Part shown: one piece after another, positions 44,089-52,163 of the stretch
Numbering within the stretch: position 1 is the stretch's first letter
Layout of the letters: every line of letters begins with the position of its first letter
DNA from: Salinibaculum sp. SYNS191
Lineage (GTDB): Archaea > Halobacteriota > Halobacteria > Halobacteriales > Haloarculaceae
Assembly: GCF_037338445.1 (NCBI RefSeq)
Contig: NZ_CP147838.1
Location: 496,001 to 560,000, forward strand
Direction of reading: 5' to 3'
Length of the DNA: 64,000 nucleotides
Made by a program: the position numbers and the translations under genes
The notes under the pieces: model-generated
Databases searched by the model: none
Seen by the model: the letters and a program-made list of their open reading frames with translations, nothing else
What the model was told of the DNA's origin: nothing

Positions 44089-44718
44089 ATGAGCAACCCG
44101 TTGCCGACCGGGATCGACGTGCTCGACCGCAAGCTCGGCGGGGGGCTGCCAGCCGGCAGTATGGTCGCGCTGACGGCCGAACCCGCCAGCCAGGCCGAGC
44201 TCTTTCTGTACGAACTCACGGCAACGCGGGGGACGCTCTGGCTCTCGCTGGACCGCACGGCCGAGGCCGTCCGGGACAGCATCGAGAACACGCCCGCGAA
44301 GACGGGCGACCCGACCGTGCGCCACATCTCCGGCGAGGCACCGCTGGACAACGCCGGGAAACTCGTCAGCGCGCTGCCGGAGACCTCGAACCTCATCGTG
44401 GACCCGCTGGACGTCCTGGAGTCCCAGGAGCCGCCGTCGCGCTTTCGCTCGTTCATGAACGACCTCCAGAACCACATCTTCAACACCGACAGCCTGGGCA
44501 TCCTCCACTGTCTGGAGGGCCGGTCGGTGCCGCCGCTGCGGGACACGACCGAGCACTTCGCGGACGTCGTCTTCCACCTCCAGACCGACATCACCGGCGA
44601 CGAGGTGGAGAACAAACTCGCCATCCCGAAGTTCCGAGGCGGGCGCGCGCCGTCGGACACCATCAAACTCGACCTCGTGGAGGAGGTCTCTATCGACACC
44701 AGCCGGGACATCGCGTGA
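44089..44718 (+). CDS. RecA/KaiC-superfamily protein with degraded Walker A
   Basis: The 209-residue protein starts MSNPLPTGIDVLDRKLGGGL, the RAD55/KaiC entry motif, and keeps strands such as TLWLSLDRTAEAV and SNLIVDPLDVLE (Walker B-like Asp). The P-loop position reads VALTAEPASQAE (residues 26-37), without the Gly-Lys-Thr that binds ATP phosphate. It may be a non-catalytic signalling partner of the kind often called HTR-like. TATA CTTTAA lies 27 bases upstream. It follows the ParA-like gene by 52 bases. Confidence 0.82.
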   Translation: MSNPLPTGIDVLDRKLGGGLPAGSMVALTAEPASQAELFLYELTATRGTLWLSLDRTAEAVRDSIENTPAKTGDPTVRHISGEAPLDNAGKLVSALPETSNLIVDPLDVLESQEPPSRFRSFMNDLQNHIFNTDSLGILHCLEGRSVPPLRDTTEHFADVVFHLQTDITGDEVENKLAIPKFRGGRAPSDTIKLDLVEEVSIDTSRDIA

Positions 44719-44763
44719 GGGTGTCCAGAAAACCTATACGCCAGTACGGCCTACTTCCATAAG

Positions 44764-44835
44764 ATGTCGAAGAAGGTCAAACTCGTCGTCGCCCTGGTCG
44801 CAATCGTCCTCGTGTACCGAGCCGTCTCGCGATAG
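44764..44835 (+). CDS. 23-residue single-span membrane microprotein
   Basis: The frame MSKKVKLVVALVAIVLVYRA plus VSR encodes two lysine-rich ends around one membrane-length hydrophobic stretch (LVVALVAIVLVY). A TATA-like CCTATAC at 44733-44739 is about 27 bases before the ATG, the leaderless distance seen for its neighbours, which makes chance less likely. Tiny one-helix proteins of this kind often modulate membrane complexes. No function is recognised. Confidence 0.6.
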   Translation: MSKKVKLVVALVAIVLVYRAVSR

Positions 44836-44961
44836 CGACGGTCCCGGCCAGCCGCCACGGGGCCGCAGCAGACGCCAGGTGGGGGCGACCCGCACCACGA
44901 ACCGTTTTCCAACCAACCCTTCTCGAACCAGTTACGTAGCTCCAGCACCGTAGCCCGTGAC

Positions 44962-45804
44962 ATGTACGGCGTCGTCACGCGCAACGAACCGGAGGTGTCG
45001 TGGGCGGAGTTCGACCGCGGGTTCTACGAGATGAAAGACGTCACCGGACGGGCGACCGAACCGGTCGACGGCGCCGTCAACATGATATCCTGCTTCGGGG
45101 ACAACGCCGCCGTCGAGGGCAACCCCGACGTGGCCTCCGTGAGCGAGGACGGAACGATGGCGACCCGCGAGGAACCCTACTTCGACTGGGACTACGTCTG
45201 TCCGACCCACGCGGAGTATCGCCGCGGCCTGCTGGAGATGGTCGAGACCGCTGCCGAGGCCAACGAGGACGTCCGCCTCGACGACGTGGGATTCGCACGC
45301 GCCGAGTACTGCCACTGCGACCGGTGTGACGAGCACTTCGCCGACAGCGAGTTCGACGACCGCGGCGAGTGGCGCGCGCAGGTCATCACGGACTTCGTGG
45401 CCGACGCCCGCGAGCTGATTCCCGGCGACCTCATCGTGACGCTGTACCCCGACCCGTATCCCGGTCACCTCTACGAACGGAGTGGCCTCGACCTCGACGC
45501 GCTGGACGAGTACGTCGACGAGTACGTCGTCCCGCTGTACGACATGGCCTACTCGACGACCTACTGGCTGGAAGTCATCGCCAGCGGGTTCGCGGACCTG
45601 CTCTCGAAGCCGCTGACGCTCGAACTCTACGCCGTCGAGGTGGACATCGACGCCCTCATCCACGCCGCCGAGGTCGCCGACGCGTACGCCGAGTCGGTGC
45701 TGTTCGGCTACGACGCGAGCAACGCGGTCGCGGCGCTGCGCCGGATGCGGGCCGACGAGCGCGACGGCGTCTCCCACGGCCCCGACGAGTTCACCGAGGA
45801 GTGA
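44962..45804 (+). CDS. Haloarchaeal conserved hypothetical, glycoside-hydrolase-like barrel
   Basis: The 280-residue protein starts MYGVVTRNEPEVSWAEFDRG and contains DVGFARAEYCHCDRCDEHFA, a Cys-rich motif that in family-like barrels (hypothetical glycosyl-hydrolase-like proteins) follows a strand. Further segments are DLIVTLYPDPYPGHLYERSG and LYDMAYSTTYWLEV. The alternating strand-helix order suggests a TIM barrel. The cysteines could bind metal. No substrate can be named. It is convergent with the Nudix gene, with one base between stops. Confidence 0.7.
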   Translation: MYGVVTRNEPEVSWAEFDRGFYEMKDVTGRATEPVDGAVNMISCFGDNAAVEGNPDVASVSEDGTMATREEPYFDWDYVCPTHAEYRRGLLEMVETAAEANEDVRLDDVGFARAEYCHCDRCDEHFADSEFDDRGEWRAQVITDFVADARELIPGDLIVTLYPDPYPGHLYERSGLDLDALDEYVDEYVVPLYDMAYSTTYWLEVIASGFADLLSKPLTLELYAVEVDIDALIHAAEVADAYAESVLFGYDASNAVAALRRMRADERDGVSHGPDEFTEE

Positions 45805-45805
45805 C

Positions 45806-46372
45806 TCAGCCCAGCGCCGCGTCCCGCCAGGCCAGCAACTGCTCGCGGTCGCGGGTGTCTTCGGGGAGGTCCGAGAACCACCGCGCCGCGGATATCTCGT
45901 CGTCCGGGTCCTCGACCGTCGGCGCGGGCGGGTCCGGACCGACGGCCGCCTCGAAGATGGGGAGGACGCCCCACGTCGCGTGACCGCCGGCGCGGAACTG
46001 CACGCGACCGAGCATCGCGAGGCCGTCGTAGCGGGCCATCATGCCCGCCTCCTCGCGGAGTTCGCGGGCGGCCCCCTCCTGGAACGTCTCGACCGTGCGG
46101 GTCTCGCCGCCGGGCAGGACCCACATGTCGACGCCCTCGTGGCGGACCAGCAGCAGGCGTCCGTCGGAGCGGTGGACGACGGTGTGTGCGCCGTAGGGCG
46201 CGCCGTTGTCGCGGATGCGCTCGGCGACGGTTCGAAAGCGCCGGCGGGAGACGTGTTTCGTGGTCTCGAAGGCCGTGAACTGCTCGTAGCGCTGCTGGAG
46301 GGTGTGGAGCGTCTGTTCGGCCTGCTGGTCGGCCTCGTCCGCGAGGTACCAGAGGTCGTCGAGGGTCGTCAT
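45806..46372 (-). CDS. Nudix hydrolase
   Basis: The 188-residue protein has a perfect Nudix box Gx5Ex7REUxEExGU (GGETRTVETFQEGAARELRE then EAGM), with an N-terminal helical extension of about 60 residues. PYGAHTVVHRSDGRLLLVRH precedes the box. The family cleaves nucleoside diphosphates linked to another moiety, and the substrate is not evident. The ATG at 46370-46372 was preferred over a longer upstream frame that lacks family character. Confidence 0.93.
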   Translation of the reverse strand: MTTLDDLWYLADEADQQAEQTLHTLQQRYEQFTAFETTKHVSRRRFRTVAERIRDNGAPYGAHTVVHRSDGRLLLVRHEGVDMWVLPGGETRTVETFQEGAARELREEAGMMARYDGLAMLGRVQFRAGGHATWGVLPIFEAAVGPDPPAPTVEDPDDEISAARWFSDLPEDTRDREQLLAWRDAALG

Positions 46373-46534
46373 CGGTCCGGCGGGAGGGAAAGCGGTGGCT
46401 GTAACGCCGACGCACCGTGGCGGAGAGCGGAGTTGCACATGGCAGAATCTTCGTGTGTCGGCACAATAAGTGTTCGACCTGCCGGTGGCCGTCGAATCAG
46501 TCCCTTTTTGTCGAGTCGCCCAGTATCGCAGGGT

Positions 46535-46717
46535 ATGACATTCGAGGAGGACGACACCGTTGTCCTGCACGACGAACACAGCGACTACGACGGCGAGGAG
46601 GGGACCATCACGCAGGTGATGGAGACCATGTTCGGCGACGCGACCTACACCGTCAGCTTCGAAGACGGCAAGGAGCAGGGCGTGCCCGAGGACAACCTCG
46701 AAGCCGTCGAGGAGTAG
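46535..46717 (+). CDS. DUF1918-like small beta protein
   Basis: The 60-residue protein MTFEEDDTVVLHDEHSDYDG has GEEGTITQVMETMFGDATYT and VSFEDGKEQGVPEDNLEAVE. It is an all-beta, KOW/SH3-like small fold resembling DUF1918 domains. It stands three bases ahead of the COG1325 gene and may be translated from the same RNA as the exosome-associated and RNase P genes. Function is unknown. Confidence 0.75.
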   Translation: MTFEEDDTVVLHDEHSDYDGEEGTITQVMETMFGDATYTVSFEDGKEQGVPEDNLEAVEE

Positions 46718-46720
46718 CGG

Positions 46721-47152
46721 ATGTCGTCGGTCCCGTTCCACTACGTCGACCTCCGCGCCTTCTGTTACGTCACGGAGGACGAGGAACGGGTCGAGGACGC
46801 ACTGCGGACCTTCCTCCCGGAGGACTTCGAGTTACAGCGCGCCGAGTCCGAAGGTCACTACGGCGACCGGATTCTCGTGCTGTCGGCACGCGTCGAGAAT
46901 GCCGACGACGTCCGGACGGTGCTCGATTCCGTCGGTGACCTCGCAGACGACGAACTCGACCGGATACGGGCCGAACTCGACGAGCGGGTCAACGAGAACT
47001 GCTCGCTCTTTCTGACCTTCGACAAGCAGGCGGCGTTCAAGGGCGACGTGCGCCTGGGCGACGGCATCACCGTCCGGGGGAAGGTGGAGGCGTACCCGGC
47101 GAAACAGGAGGCCGCCGTCGAGAACGTCGGCGAGGCCTTCGAGGACCTGTGA
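46721..47152 (+). CDS. COG1325-type RNA-binding protein (exosome-associated)
   Basis: The 143-residue protein contains VPFHYVDLRAFCYVTEDEER, EGHYGDRILVLSARVENADD and SLFLTFDKQAAFKGDVRLGD. This is the archaeal RNA-binding family usually found beside RNase P p30 and exosome genes. A ribosomal-L5-like fold is typical. Its TGA shares its last base with the ATG of the p30 gene, which implies coupled translation and shared work in RNA processing. Confidence 0.87.
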   Translation: MSSVPFHYVDLRAFCYVTEDEERVEDALRTFLPEDFELQRAESEGHYGDRILVLSARVENADDVRTVLDSVGDLADDELDRIRAELDERVNENCSLFLTFDKQAAFKGDVRLGDGITVRGKVEAYPAKQEAAVENVGEAFEDL

Positions 47153-47850
47153 TGTACGAGGCGGTCCACGCCGTCCCGGACGGCGAGAGCACCGTCGCAC
47201 GGCTGGCCCTGACCGCGAGCGAGCACGGCTACGACGGCATCGTCGTCCGCAATCACGGCGACGCGCCGGCGTCCTATGCGCCCGAGGAAATCAGCGAGGA
47301 GTACGGCGTCGACGTGGTTCCGGGCGTCGAGGTCCGGGCGTCGGACCCTTCGCGGGCGAGCGGCTTCGTGGGGAACCACCGCCAGGACCGGCCGCTGGTC
47401 GCCGTCCACGGGGGCGACCCCGCCATCAACCGCTTCGCCGTCGAACAGGCCGCCGTCGACGTGCTCGCGCACCCGATGGAGGGGGAGGGCGATTTCAACC
47501 ACGTCCTCGCGCGTGAAGCCGCCGACAACGGCGTGCGGGTCGAACTCTCGCTGGCTCGCGTGCTGCGCCGCGACGGCGGCCCGCGCGTGCAGTCCCTGCG
47601 GGACCTGCGGAAACTGCACGAACTGGTGACCCACTACGACACGCCCTTCGTCGTGAGCGGGGACCCGTTCAGCCACCTCCACCTCCGCTCGCCGCGGGAG
47701 TTGCGGGCGCTCGGCGAGGTTGTCGGGATTTCGGGCGAGGACATCGAGCGGGGGCTGACGGAGTGGGGGCGACTCGTCGAGCGAAACCGGGACCGACTGT
47801 CCGACGAGTTCGTCGAACCCGGCGTCTGGCGCGGGTCCCGGACGGAGTGA
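47152..47850 (+). CDS. rnp3: Ribonuclease P protein component 3 (p30)
   Basis: The 232-residue protein starts [20 protein letters not shown] and has [53 protein letters not shown] and [20 protein letters not shown]. These match the TIM-barrel-like archaeal/eukaryal Rpp30 family. It binds RNase P RNA with Pop5 and supports tRNA 5' maturation. The ATG at 47152 overlaps the previous stop by one base, so the GTG at 47149 was rejected. Confidence 0.93.
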   Translation: MYEAVHAVPDGESTVARLALTASEHGYDGIVVRNHGDAPASYAPEEISEEYGVDVVPGVEVRASDPSRASGFVGNHRQDRPLVAVHGGDPAINRFAVEQAAVDVLAHPMEGEGDFNHVLAREAADNGVRVELSLARVLRRDGGPRVQSLRDLRKLHELVTHYDTPFVVSGDPFSHLHLRSPRELRALGEVVGISGEDIERGLTEWGRLVERNRDRLSDEFVEPGVWRGSRTE

Positions 47851-47914
47851 GGGACGCGGTCGCGTCCGGGCCAAGGGGAATGCTTTAGCCGGGGGGCGAA
47901 CAACAACCGTCGAG

Positions 47915-48997
47915 ATGGAAGGCGGTGCCGCCGAGAACTTCGCCCGGATGGGAACGCTCGGTATCGAGGAGGAGTTCTACGTCGTCGACGAGCAGGGCAG
48001 ACCGACCAGCGGGACGGACACGCTGGTCTACGAGTCCGACCCGCCGGAGATTCTCGACGGCCGCCTCGACCACGAACTGTTCAAGTGCGTCATCGAGACG
48101 CAGACGCCGCTCATCGAGTCGCTGTCCGACGCCGAGGACTCCCTGCTGGCGGTCCGCAACGCGCTGGTCGAACACGCCCGGGGTCACGGCTACCAGATAG
48201 CAGCGGCCGGCCTGCACCCGCTCGCGAAGTGGCGCGAACTCGAACACGCCGAGAAGCCGCGCTACCGGGCGCAACTGGACCGCATCCAGTACCCACAGCA
48301 CCGGAATACGACCGCCGGGTTGCACGTCCACGTCGGCGTCGACGACGCCGACAAGGCGGTCTGGATAGCCAACGAACTCCGGTGGTATCTCCCGCTGCTG
48401 CTCGCGCTGTCGGCGAACTCGCCGTACTGGTGTGGCTTCGACACCGGCCTGGAGTCGGCCCGGGCCAAGATTTTCGAGGCGCTGCCGAACACAGGGATGC
48501 CGACGGCCTTCGAATCCTACGACGAGTTCGACGCCTTCGAGCGGACGATGCTGGAGACGGACTCCATCGAGGACCGCGGCGAACTCTGGTACGACGTGCG
48601 GCCCCACTCCGAACACGGCACCGTCGAGGTGCGGACGCCGGACGGGCAGGCGGACCCCGACCGCGTGCTGACGTTCGTCGAGTACGTCCACGCGCTGGTC
48701 CGTGACCTCGCCGCGCGCTACGAGGACGGCGAGAGCGGGACCGACGTGCGCCGCGAGCTGCTCGACGAGCAGAAGTGGCGGGCGATTCGCCACGGCCACG
48801 ACGCCTCGCTGCTGTCCCGCGAGGCCGACGGGACGATTCCGCTCGGGGAACTCGTCGACAGGGAGGCCTCGCGGCTGTCGGTCCCCGGCCTGCGGGACAT
48901 CTACGACCGCGAGAGCGGGGCGACGCGTCAGCGCCGCATCCGCGACAGCGAGGGCGACGACGCCGTCTGCGAGGCGCTGTTGCTGGAGACGCGCTGA
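47915..48997 (+). CDS. gshA: Glutamate-cysteine ligase (gamma-glutamylcysteine synthetase)
   Basis: The 360-residue GCS2-type ligase makes gamma-glutamylcysteine, the main low-molecular thiol of haloarchaea, which lack glutathione. It shows [55 protein letters not shown] and [19 protein letters not shown]-like CTTTAG 27 bases before the ATG indicates a leaderless start. It lies alone between rnp3 and a winged-helix gene. Confidence 0.93.
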   Translation: MEGGAAENFARMGTLGIEEEFYVVDEQGRPTSGTDTLVYESDPPEILDGRLDHELFKCVIETQTPLIESLSDAEDSLLAVRNALVEHARGHGYQIAAAGLHPLAKWRELEHAEKPRYRAQLDRIQYPQHRNTTAGLHVHVGVDDADKAVWIANELRWYLPLLLALSANSPYWCGFDTGLESARAKIFEALPNTGMPTAFESYDEFDAFERTMLETDSIEDRGELWYDVRPHSEHGTVEVRTPDGQADPDRVLTFVEYVHALVRDLAARYEDGESGTDVRRELLDEQKWRAIRHGHDASLLSREADGTIPLGELVDREASRLSVPGLRDIYDRESGATRQRRIRDSEGDDAVCEALLLETR

Positions 48998-49059
48998 CCC
49001 GTCGGGGCGAGCGAGAGATTTTTACCACGGAGTCGCTTTCGTCCTCCTAGAAACAACGT

Positions 49060-49569
49060 ATGTCTGCCGATGATACTCCAGAAGGCGAAGAGGGCGCTGT
49101 CGACGCGGCGGGGGAGGAGTCGGATCAGGACGTACGCGAGCGCCTGGAACGGGGGGCCGACCGCGCCGTCGAACAGTTCGACGACGGCGTCGTGGACCTG
49201 CTGTCGTGGCTGCTCGACACGGAGACGCGCGCACGCATCTACGTCAGTCTCCGGCAGGAGCCCGACAGCACGAGCGACGAGGTGGCCGACGGGACGGGCC
49301 TGTATCCGAGCACGGTCCGTGAAGCGCTGGCGGAACTCCACGACGAGGGCATCGTGACCCGGCACAAGCGCGAGAGCGACGGCGCGGGGAACAACCCCTT
49401 CGAGTACAGCGCGATTCCGCCGAGCGACCTGGTCGGGAAGGTGGTCGAGGACGTGCAAAACCAGCTCAACGCCGTCTGCAATCTCGACCGGTACCTCGAC
49501 GGCGACTCCGACACGGAGCGCGACACGGAGCCGGTCACCATCACCGTCGAGGAAGCCCCCGACGAGTAG
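49060..49569 (+). CDS. Winged-helix (ArsR/TrmB-like) transcriptional regulator
   Basis: The 169-residue protein has an acidic N-terminus of about 40 residues, then LLSWLLDTETRARIYVSLRQ, TSDEVADGTGLYPSTVREAL, AELHDEGIVTRHKRESDG and a C-terminal strand TITVEEAPDE. The central part is a canonical winged helix of the ArsR/TrmB type used by many haloarchaeal regulators. The transcript likely has a leader near 10 bases after GATTTTTA. Targets are unknown. Confidence 0.83.
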   Translation: MSADDTPEGEEGAVDAAGEESDQDVRERLERGADRAVEQFDDGVVDLLSWLLDTETRARIYVSLRQEPDSTSDEVADGTGLYPSTVREALAELHDEGIVTRHKRESDGAGNNPFEYSAIPPSDLVGKVVEDVQNQLNAVCNLDRYLDGDSDTERDTEPVTITVEEAPDE

Positions 49570-49633
49570 CCCGGCATGGGCCACGGTGACTCGAGTCGAA
49601 GACTCTAAAGGCAGACGTGCCCTGGCAGGTGGT

Positions 49634-50125
49634 ATGAGAGTCGCGCTGGGTGGGACGTTCGACCCGGTTCACGACGGCCATCGGGCCCTGTTCGACCGGG
49701 CGTTCGAACTGGGTGACGTCACGGTCGGGCTGACGAGTGACGAACTCGCGCCGCGGACGCGGGCGGAGACCCGGAACGTCAAACCGTTCGAGACCCGCAG
49801 GCGCGAACTGGCGGCCGAACTCGACGACTACGCCGAGGAGTACGGCCACGAGTATCAGGTCCGCGAACTCACAGAGCCGACCGGTATCGCGACCGAAGAG
49901 CAGTTCGACGTGCTCGTGGTCTCGCCCGAGACGGCGACCGGCGGCAAGCGAATCAACGAGATACGCAGGGAGCGCGGCAAGGACGAACTCGACATCGAGG
50001 TGGTCGACCACGTACTCGCCGAGGACGGGAAGATTATCTCCTCGACGCGAATCGTCCGCGGCGAAATCGACGAACACGGGAACCTGACGCCGGAGCGGGA
50101 CGGCCGCCCCGTCGAGAGCGAGTGA
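49634..50125 (+). CDS. coaD: Phosphopantetheine adenylyltransferase
   Basis: The 163-residue archaeal PPAT-type enzyme adenylates 4'-phosphopantetheine in CoA synthesis. It starts RVALGGTFDPVHDGHRALFD with the HxGH-like nucleotidyltransferase motif and keeps VKPFETRRREL, VVSPETATGGKRINEIRRER and KIISSTRIVRGEI (the ISSTxI motif). The ATG at 49634 was chosen. Its stop is one base from the stop of the convergent mini-TFB gene. Confidence 0.93.
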   Translation: MRVALGGTFDPVHDGHRALFDRAFELGDVTVGLTSDELAPRTRAETRNVKPFETRRRELAAELDDYAEEYGHEYQVRELTEPTGIATEEQFDVLVVSPETATGGKRINEIRRERGKDELDIEVVDHVLAEDGKIISSTRIVRGEIDEHGNLTPERDGRPVESE

Positions 50126-50126
50126 C

Positions 50127-50435
50127 TCACCAGGTGGGCGCGTCCAGCCCGGAGGCTTCGAGCAGTTCCTTCCAGTTTTGCTGCACCGACAGCCGTGAGA
50201 CGCCGACGGCCTCCGCCACCGACCCCTGCGAACGCTGTTCGCCGGCGACGAGCGCGCCGACGTACAGCGAGGCTGCGATGCGGGCCTGCTTGGACCGGTC
50301 CTCGTCGGGGAGATTCGAGAGAAACACGTCCGTCGCCCGGGACCGGGCCTCCGTGCCGAGGTCCAGTCGGTCCGCGGCCTCCTGCAACCGCTTCAGGTGG
50401 GTCTCGTTCGCCACCTCGTCGCTCGCACGGTACAC
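50127..50435 (-). CDS. Mini-TFB: single cyclin-like repeat protein
   Basis: From GTG 50433-50435 the 102-residue product reads MYRASDEVANETHLKRLQEA and continues AADRLDLGTEARSRATDVFL, SKQARIAASLYVGALVAGEQ and RSQGSVAEAVGVSRLSVQQN. This is one TFIIB cyclin repeat with its terminal helix-turn-helix. There is no zinc ribbon or B-reader. A TATA-like TTTATT on the minus strand lies about 27 bases upstream of the GTG, supporting that start over a longer frame. It could compete with or assist full TFBs. Confidence 0.75.
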   Translation of the reverse strand: MYRASDEVANETHLKRLQEAADRLDLGTEARSRATDVFLSNLPDEDRSKQARIAASLYVGALVAGEQRSQGSVAEAVGVSRLSVQQNWKELLEASGLDAPTW

Positions 50436-50572
50436 ACCAGTCCATACAGAAGCAGCGAATAAATCCTTTCCCCGCCCTGTGTCGGCAGGTCCGTCGAGAC
50501 CACCCGGCGGCCGGGGGCGGGTGGACGGGCAAACGGCAGATTCTTGAACCGGTCGCGGAAATGTGGGCGTGA

Positions 50573-50657
50573 GCGCGGGTTGCCGAGCCAGGCCAAAGGC
50601 GCAGCGCTTAGGACGCTGTCCCGTAGGGGTCCGCCGGTTCAAATCCGGTCCCGCGCA
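50573..50657 (+). tRNA. tRNA-Leu (TAG)
   Basis: The acceptor arms GCGCGGG and CCCGCGC pair with discriminator A50657. The anticodon loop CTTAGGA gives anticodon TAG (reading CUA and related Leu codons). The long variable arm TCCCGTAGGGGTC and the T loop TTCAAAT are typical of tRNA-Leu. It is not split by an intron and lacks an encoded CCA. Confidence 0.93.
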
Positions 50658-50658
50658 T

Positions 50659-50687
50659 TTTGCGGCGAACACTTCGTGAGCCGCAAA
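50659..50687 (+). terminator. Stem-loop immediately 3' of tRNA-Leu
   Basis: TTTGCGGC (50659-50666) pairs perfectly with GCCGCAAA (50680-50687). The loop GAACACTTCGTGA contains an inner CAC/GTG stem. It begins two bases after the tRNA, so it could be a terminator or processing hairpin. It lacks a T-run after the stem. Confidence 0.45.
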
Positions 50688-50749
50688 TGCGGAATGAGGA
50701 TTTGAACCCTGCAAGTCGCAGCGCGAACGGAGTGAGCGACCGTCTTGCT

Positions 50750-50773
50750 CCGGTTCGAATCCGGTCCCGCGCC
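50750..50773 (+). repeat. Partial duplicate of the tRNA-Leu 3' end (attachment-site-like)
   Basis: CCGGTTCGAATCCGGTCCCGCGC (50750-50772) repeats the tRNA-Leu 3' end at 50634-50656 with one mismatch in 23 bases. It covers the T arm and acceptor 3' strand. Integrases of archaeal elements recombine at such tRNA ends. Only about 115 bases lie between the copies, so any element is gone or never carried an integrase here. Confidence 0.6.
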
Positions 50774-50980
50774 AGCGTAGTCAGAGATTTTCGAGGAGAG
50801 CGAGAGGATGAGCAGGGCCACCCTGTGAGAGACCGAGAGCTCGTCCCAGCGGGCCGGCGACGATGGCTGCGGAGTGACCCACCGGCGGCGGGCGGAACCG
50901 GACACCGACGGCTTGAAGCGGGACTGTGCGAACTCCAAGGCAATGAACGAGGACACACAGGCAGTCGGCGGGGGGAGACG

Positions 50981-51982
50981 GTGACGAGGCTCGTACTGTT
51001 CGCCGGGACGACCGAGACAGCGAGAATCGACGGTATCAGCGCGGCGGGAGCGGACCCGGAGGCGATGGCACACACGCCGAGTGCCGACGCGGAGATACTC
51101 ACCTACGGCGCGCCGGTTCGGTCACCGGTGGTGCCGGTGAGCCCGACCGGGTGTCCGACGCCCGCGGTGATGACCCGGGCGGTCCGTGAGGAACTGGGCT
51201 TCGAGGTGACAGTGGTCGACGGTGGGCTGGCGGAGCCGACGGCAGCGCCGACGACCACCGTCGGGGCCCGGCCCGGCGGCGACATCAGGGACGCGGACCC
51301 GGTTCCCACCGCGCCGGGGGCCTACGAGGCGGCGCGGCAGTTCGGCCGTGCCATCCCCGCCGACGCGGTGGTCCTCGCGGAAACGGTCCCGGGCGGGACG
51401 ACGACGGCGCTGGGCGTGCTCGCGGCGCTGGGCGAGCGCGAGGTGGTCTCGTCGTCGCTCCCGGAGAACCCGCTCGCGAGGAAGCGCGAGGTCGTCTCGG
51501 AGGGGTTGGCGTCGAGCGGGGTGTCCCGCGGGGGTGCCGAGGGGGACCCGAAGCGGGCGGTCCGGCGGATGGGCGACCCGGTGCTGGCGACGGCGGCGGG
51601 CTTCGCCCGCGGTGCTCTCGCGTCCGGAACGGCGGTGACCTTCGGAGGCGGGGCCCAGATGCTCGCCGTCGTGGCGCTGCTCCGACACGCCGGCGTGGAG
51701 CGTCGTCTCCCGGTCGCGACGACGTCGTTCGTTGCCGACGCGACGCCGGGATTCGACGACCTGGCCGGGGACCTGGCGGTCGACGTCACGGTGAGCGACC
51801 CGGGGTTCGAGGGGGTCGACCATCCGGCGATGGCGGCCTACGCCAGGGGCGAGGCCAAAGAGGGCGTCGGGATGGGCGGCGCGCTCGCGCTGGCACAGCG
51901 GGCTGGCCTGTCGATGGCGACCGTTCGCGAGCGAATCCGGGCGGTCTACGGGCGACTCGTCGAGGGAGGGGAGGAGGAATGA
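50981..51982 (+). CDS. CobT-like nicotinate-nucleotide phosphoribosyltransferase family protein (TIGR00303)
   Basis: The 333-residue product from GTG 50981 begins [20 protein letters not shown] and has [56 protein letters not shown] and [15 protein letters not shown]. This matches the archaeal TIGR00303/UPF0284 family, homologous to CobT, which activates the lower base ligand of cobalamin. No ATG in frame gives this N-terminus. Other cobalamin genes are not adjacent. Confidence 0.85.
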   Translation: MTRLVLFAGTTETARIDGISAAGADPEAMAHTPSADAEILTYGAPVRSPVVPVSPTGCPTPAVMTRAVREELGFEVTVVDGGLAEPTAAPTTTVGARPGGDIRDADPVPTAPGAYEAARQFGRAIPADAVVLAETVPGGTTTALGVLAALGEREVVSSSLPENPLARKREVVSEGLASSGVSRGGAEGDPKRAVRRMGDPVLATAAGFARGALASGTAVTFGGGAQMLAVVALLRHAGVERRLPVATTSFVADATPGFDDLAGDLAVDVTVSDPGFEGVDHPAMAAYARGEAKEGVGMGGALALAQRAGLSMATVRERIRAVYGRLVEGGEEE

Positions 51983-52141
51983 CGAGTCCGCTCCTGCAAT
52001 GCGAGAAGTCGCCAGCGGCCAGCGGAGACCCGCCGGGGCGACATGCCGGGTCCAGCCGTCACCGGCGACGTCCCTGGCGCAGGACATTCGGTCGTGTGAC
52101 ACGCCCAACACGCCCGGAAGACACGCCACAAGGCTTTTTCC

Positions 52142-52163
52142 TGTCGTATGAGTTGATACGACA
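52142..52163. promoter_or_regulatory. Perfect inverted repeat overlapping the dacZ start region
   Basis: TGTCGTAT (52142-52149) and ATACGACA (52156-52163) are exact reverse complements separated by GAGTTG, and the right arm ends on the base before the dacZ ATG. A TATA-like CTTTTTC lies at about 52134-52140. An operator here would block initiation, and in RNA the hairpin would cover the 5' end. Confidence 0.65.

Larger units (their letters stand above)
50658..50980. other. Intergenic region with tRNA-derived fragment between tRNA-Leu and the CobT-like gene
   Basis: These 323 bases hold a strong hairpin directly after tRNA-Leu and a partial second copy of its 3' end. After that there is GC-rich sequence without a supportable gene. 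The frames that cross it are antisense tRNA-neighbour artefacts. Confidence 0.6.

Noticed and set aside
50436..50714. N-terminal extension of the mini-TFB frame toward tRNA-Leu
   Set aside because: It reads through antisense tRNA sequence, and the TATA box supports the GTG at 50435.
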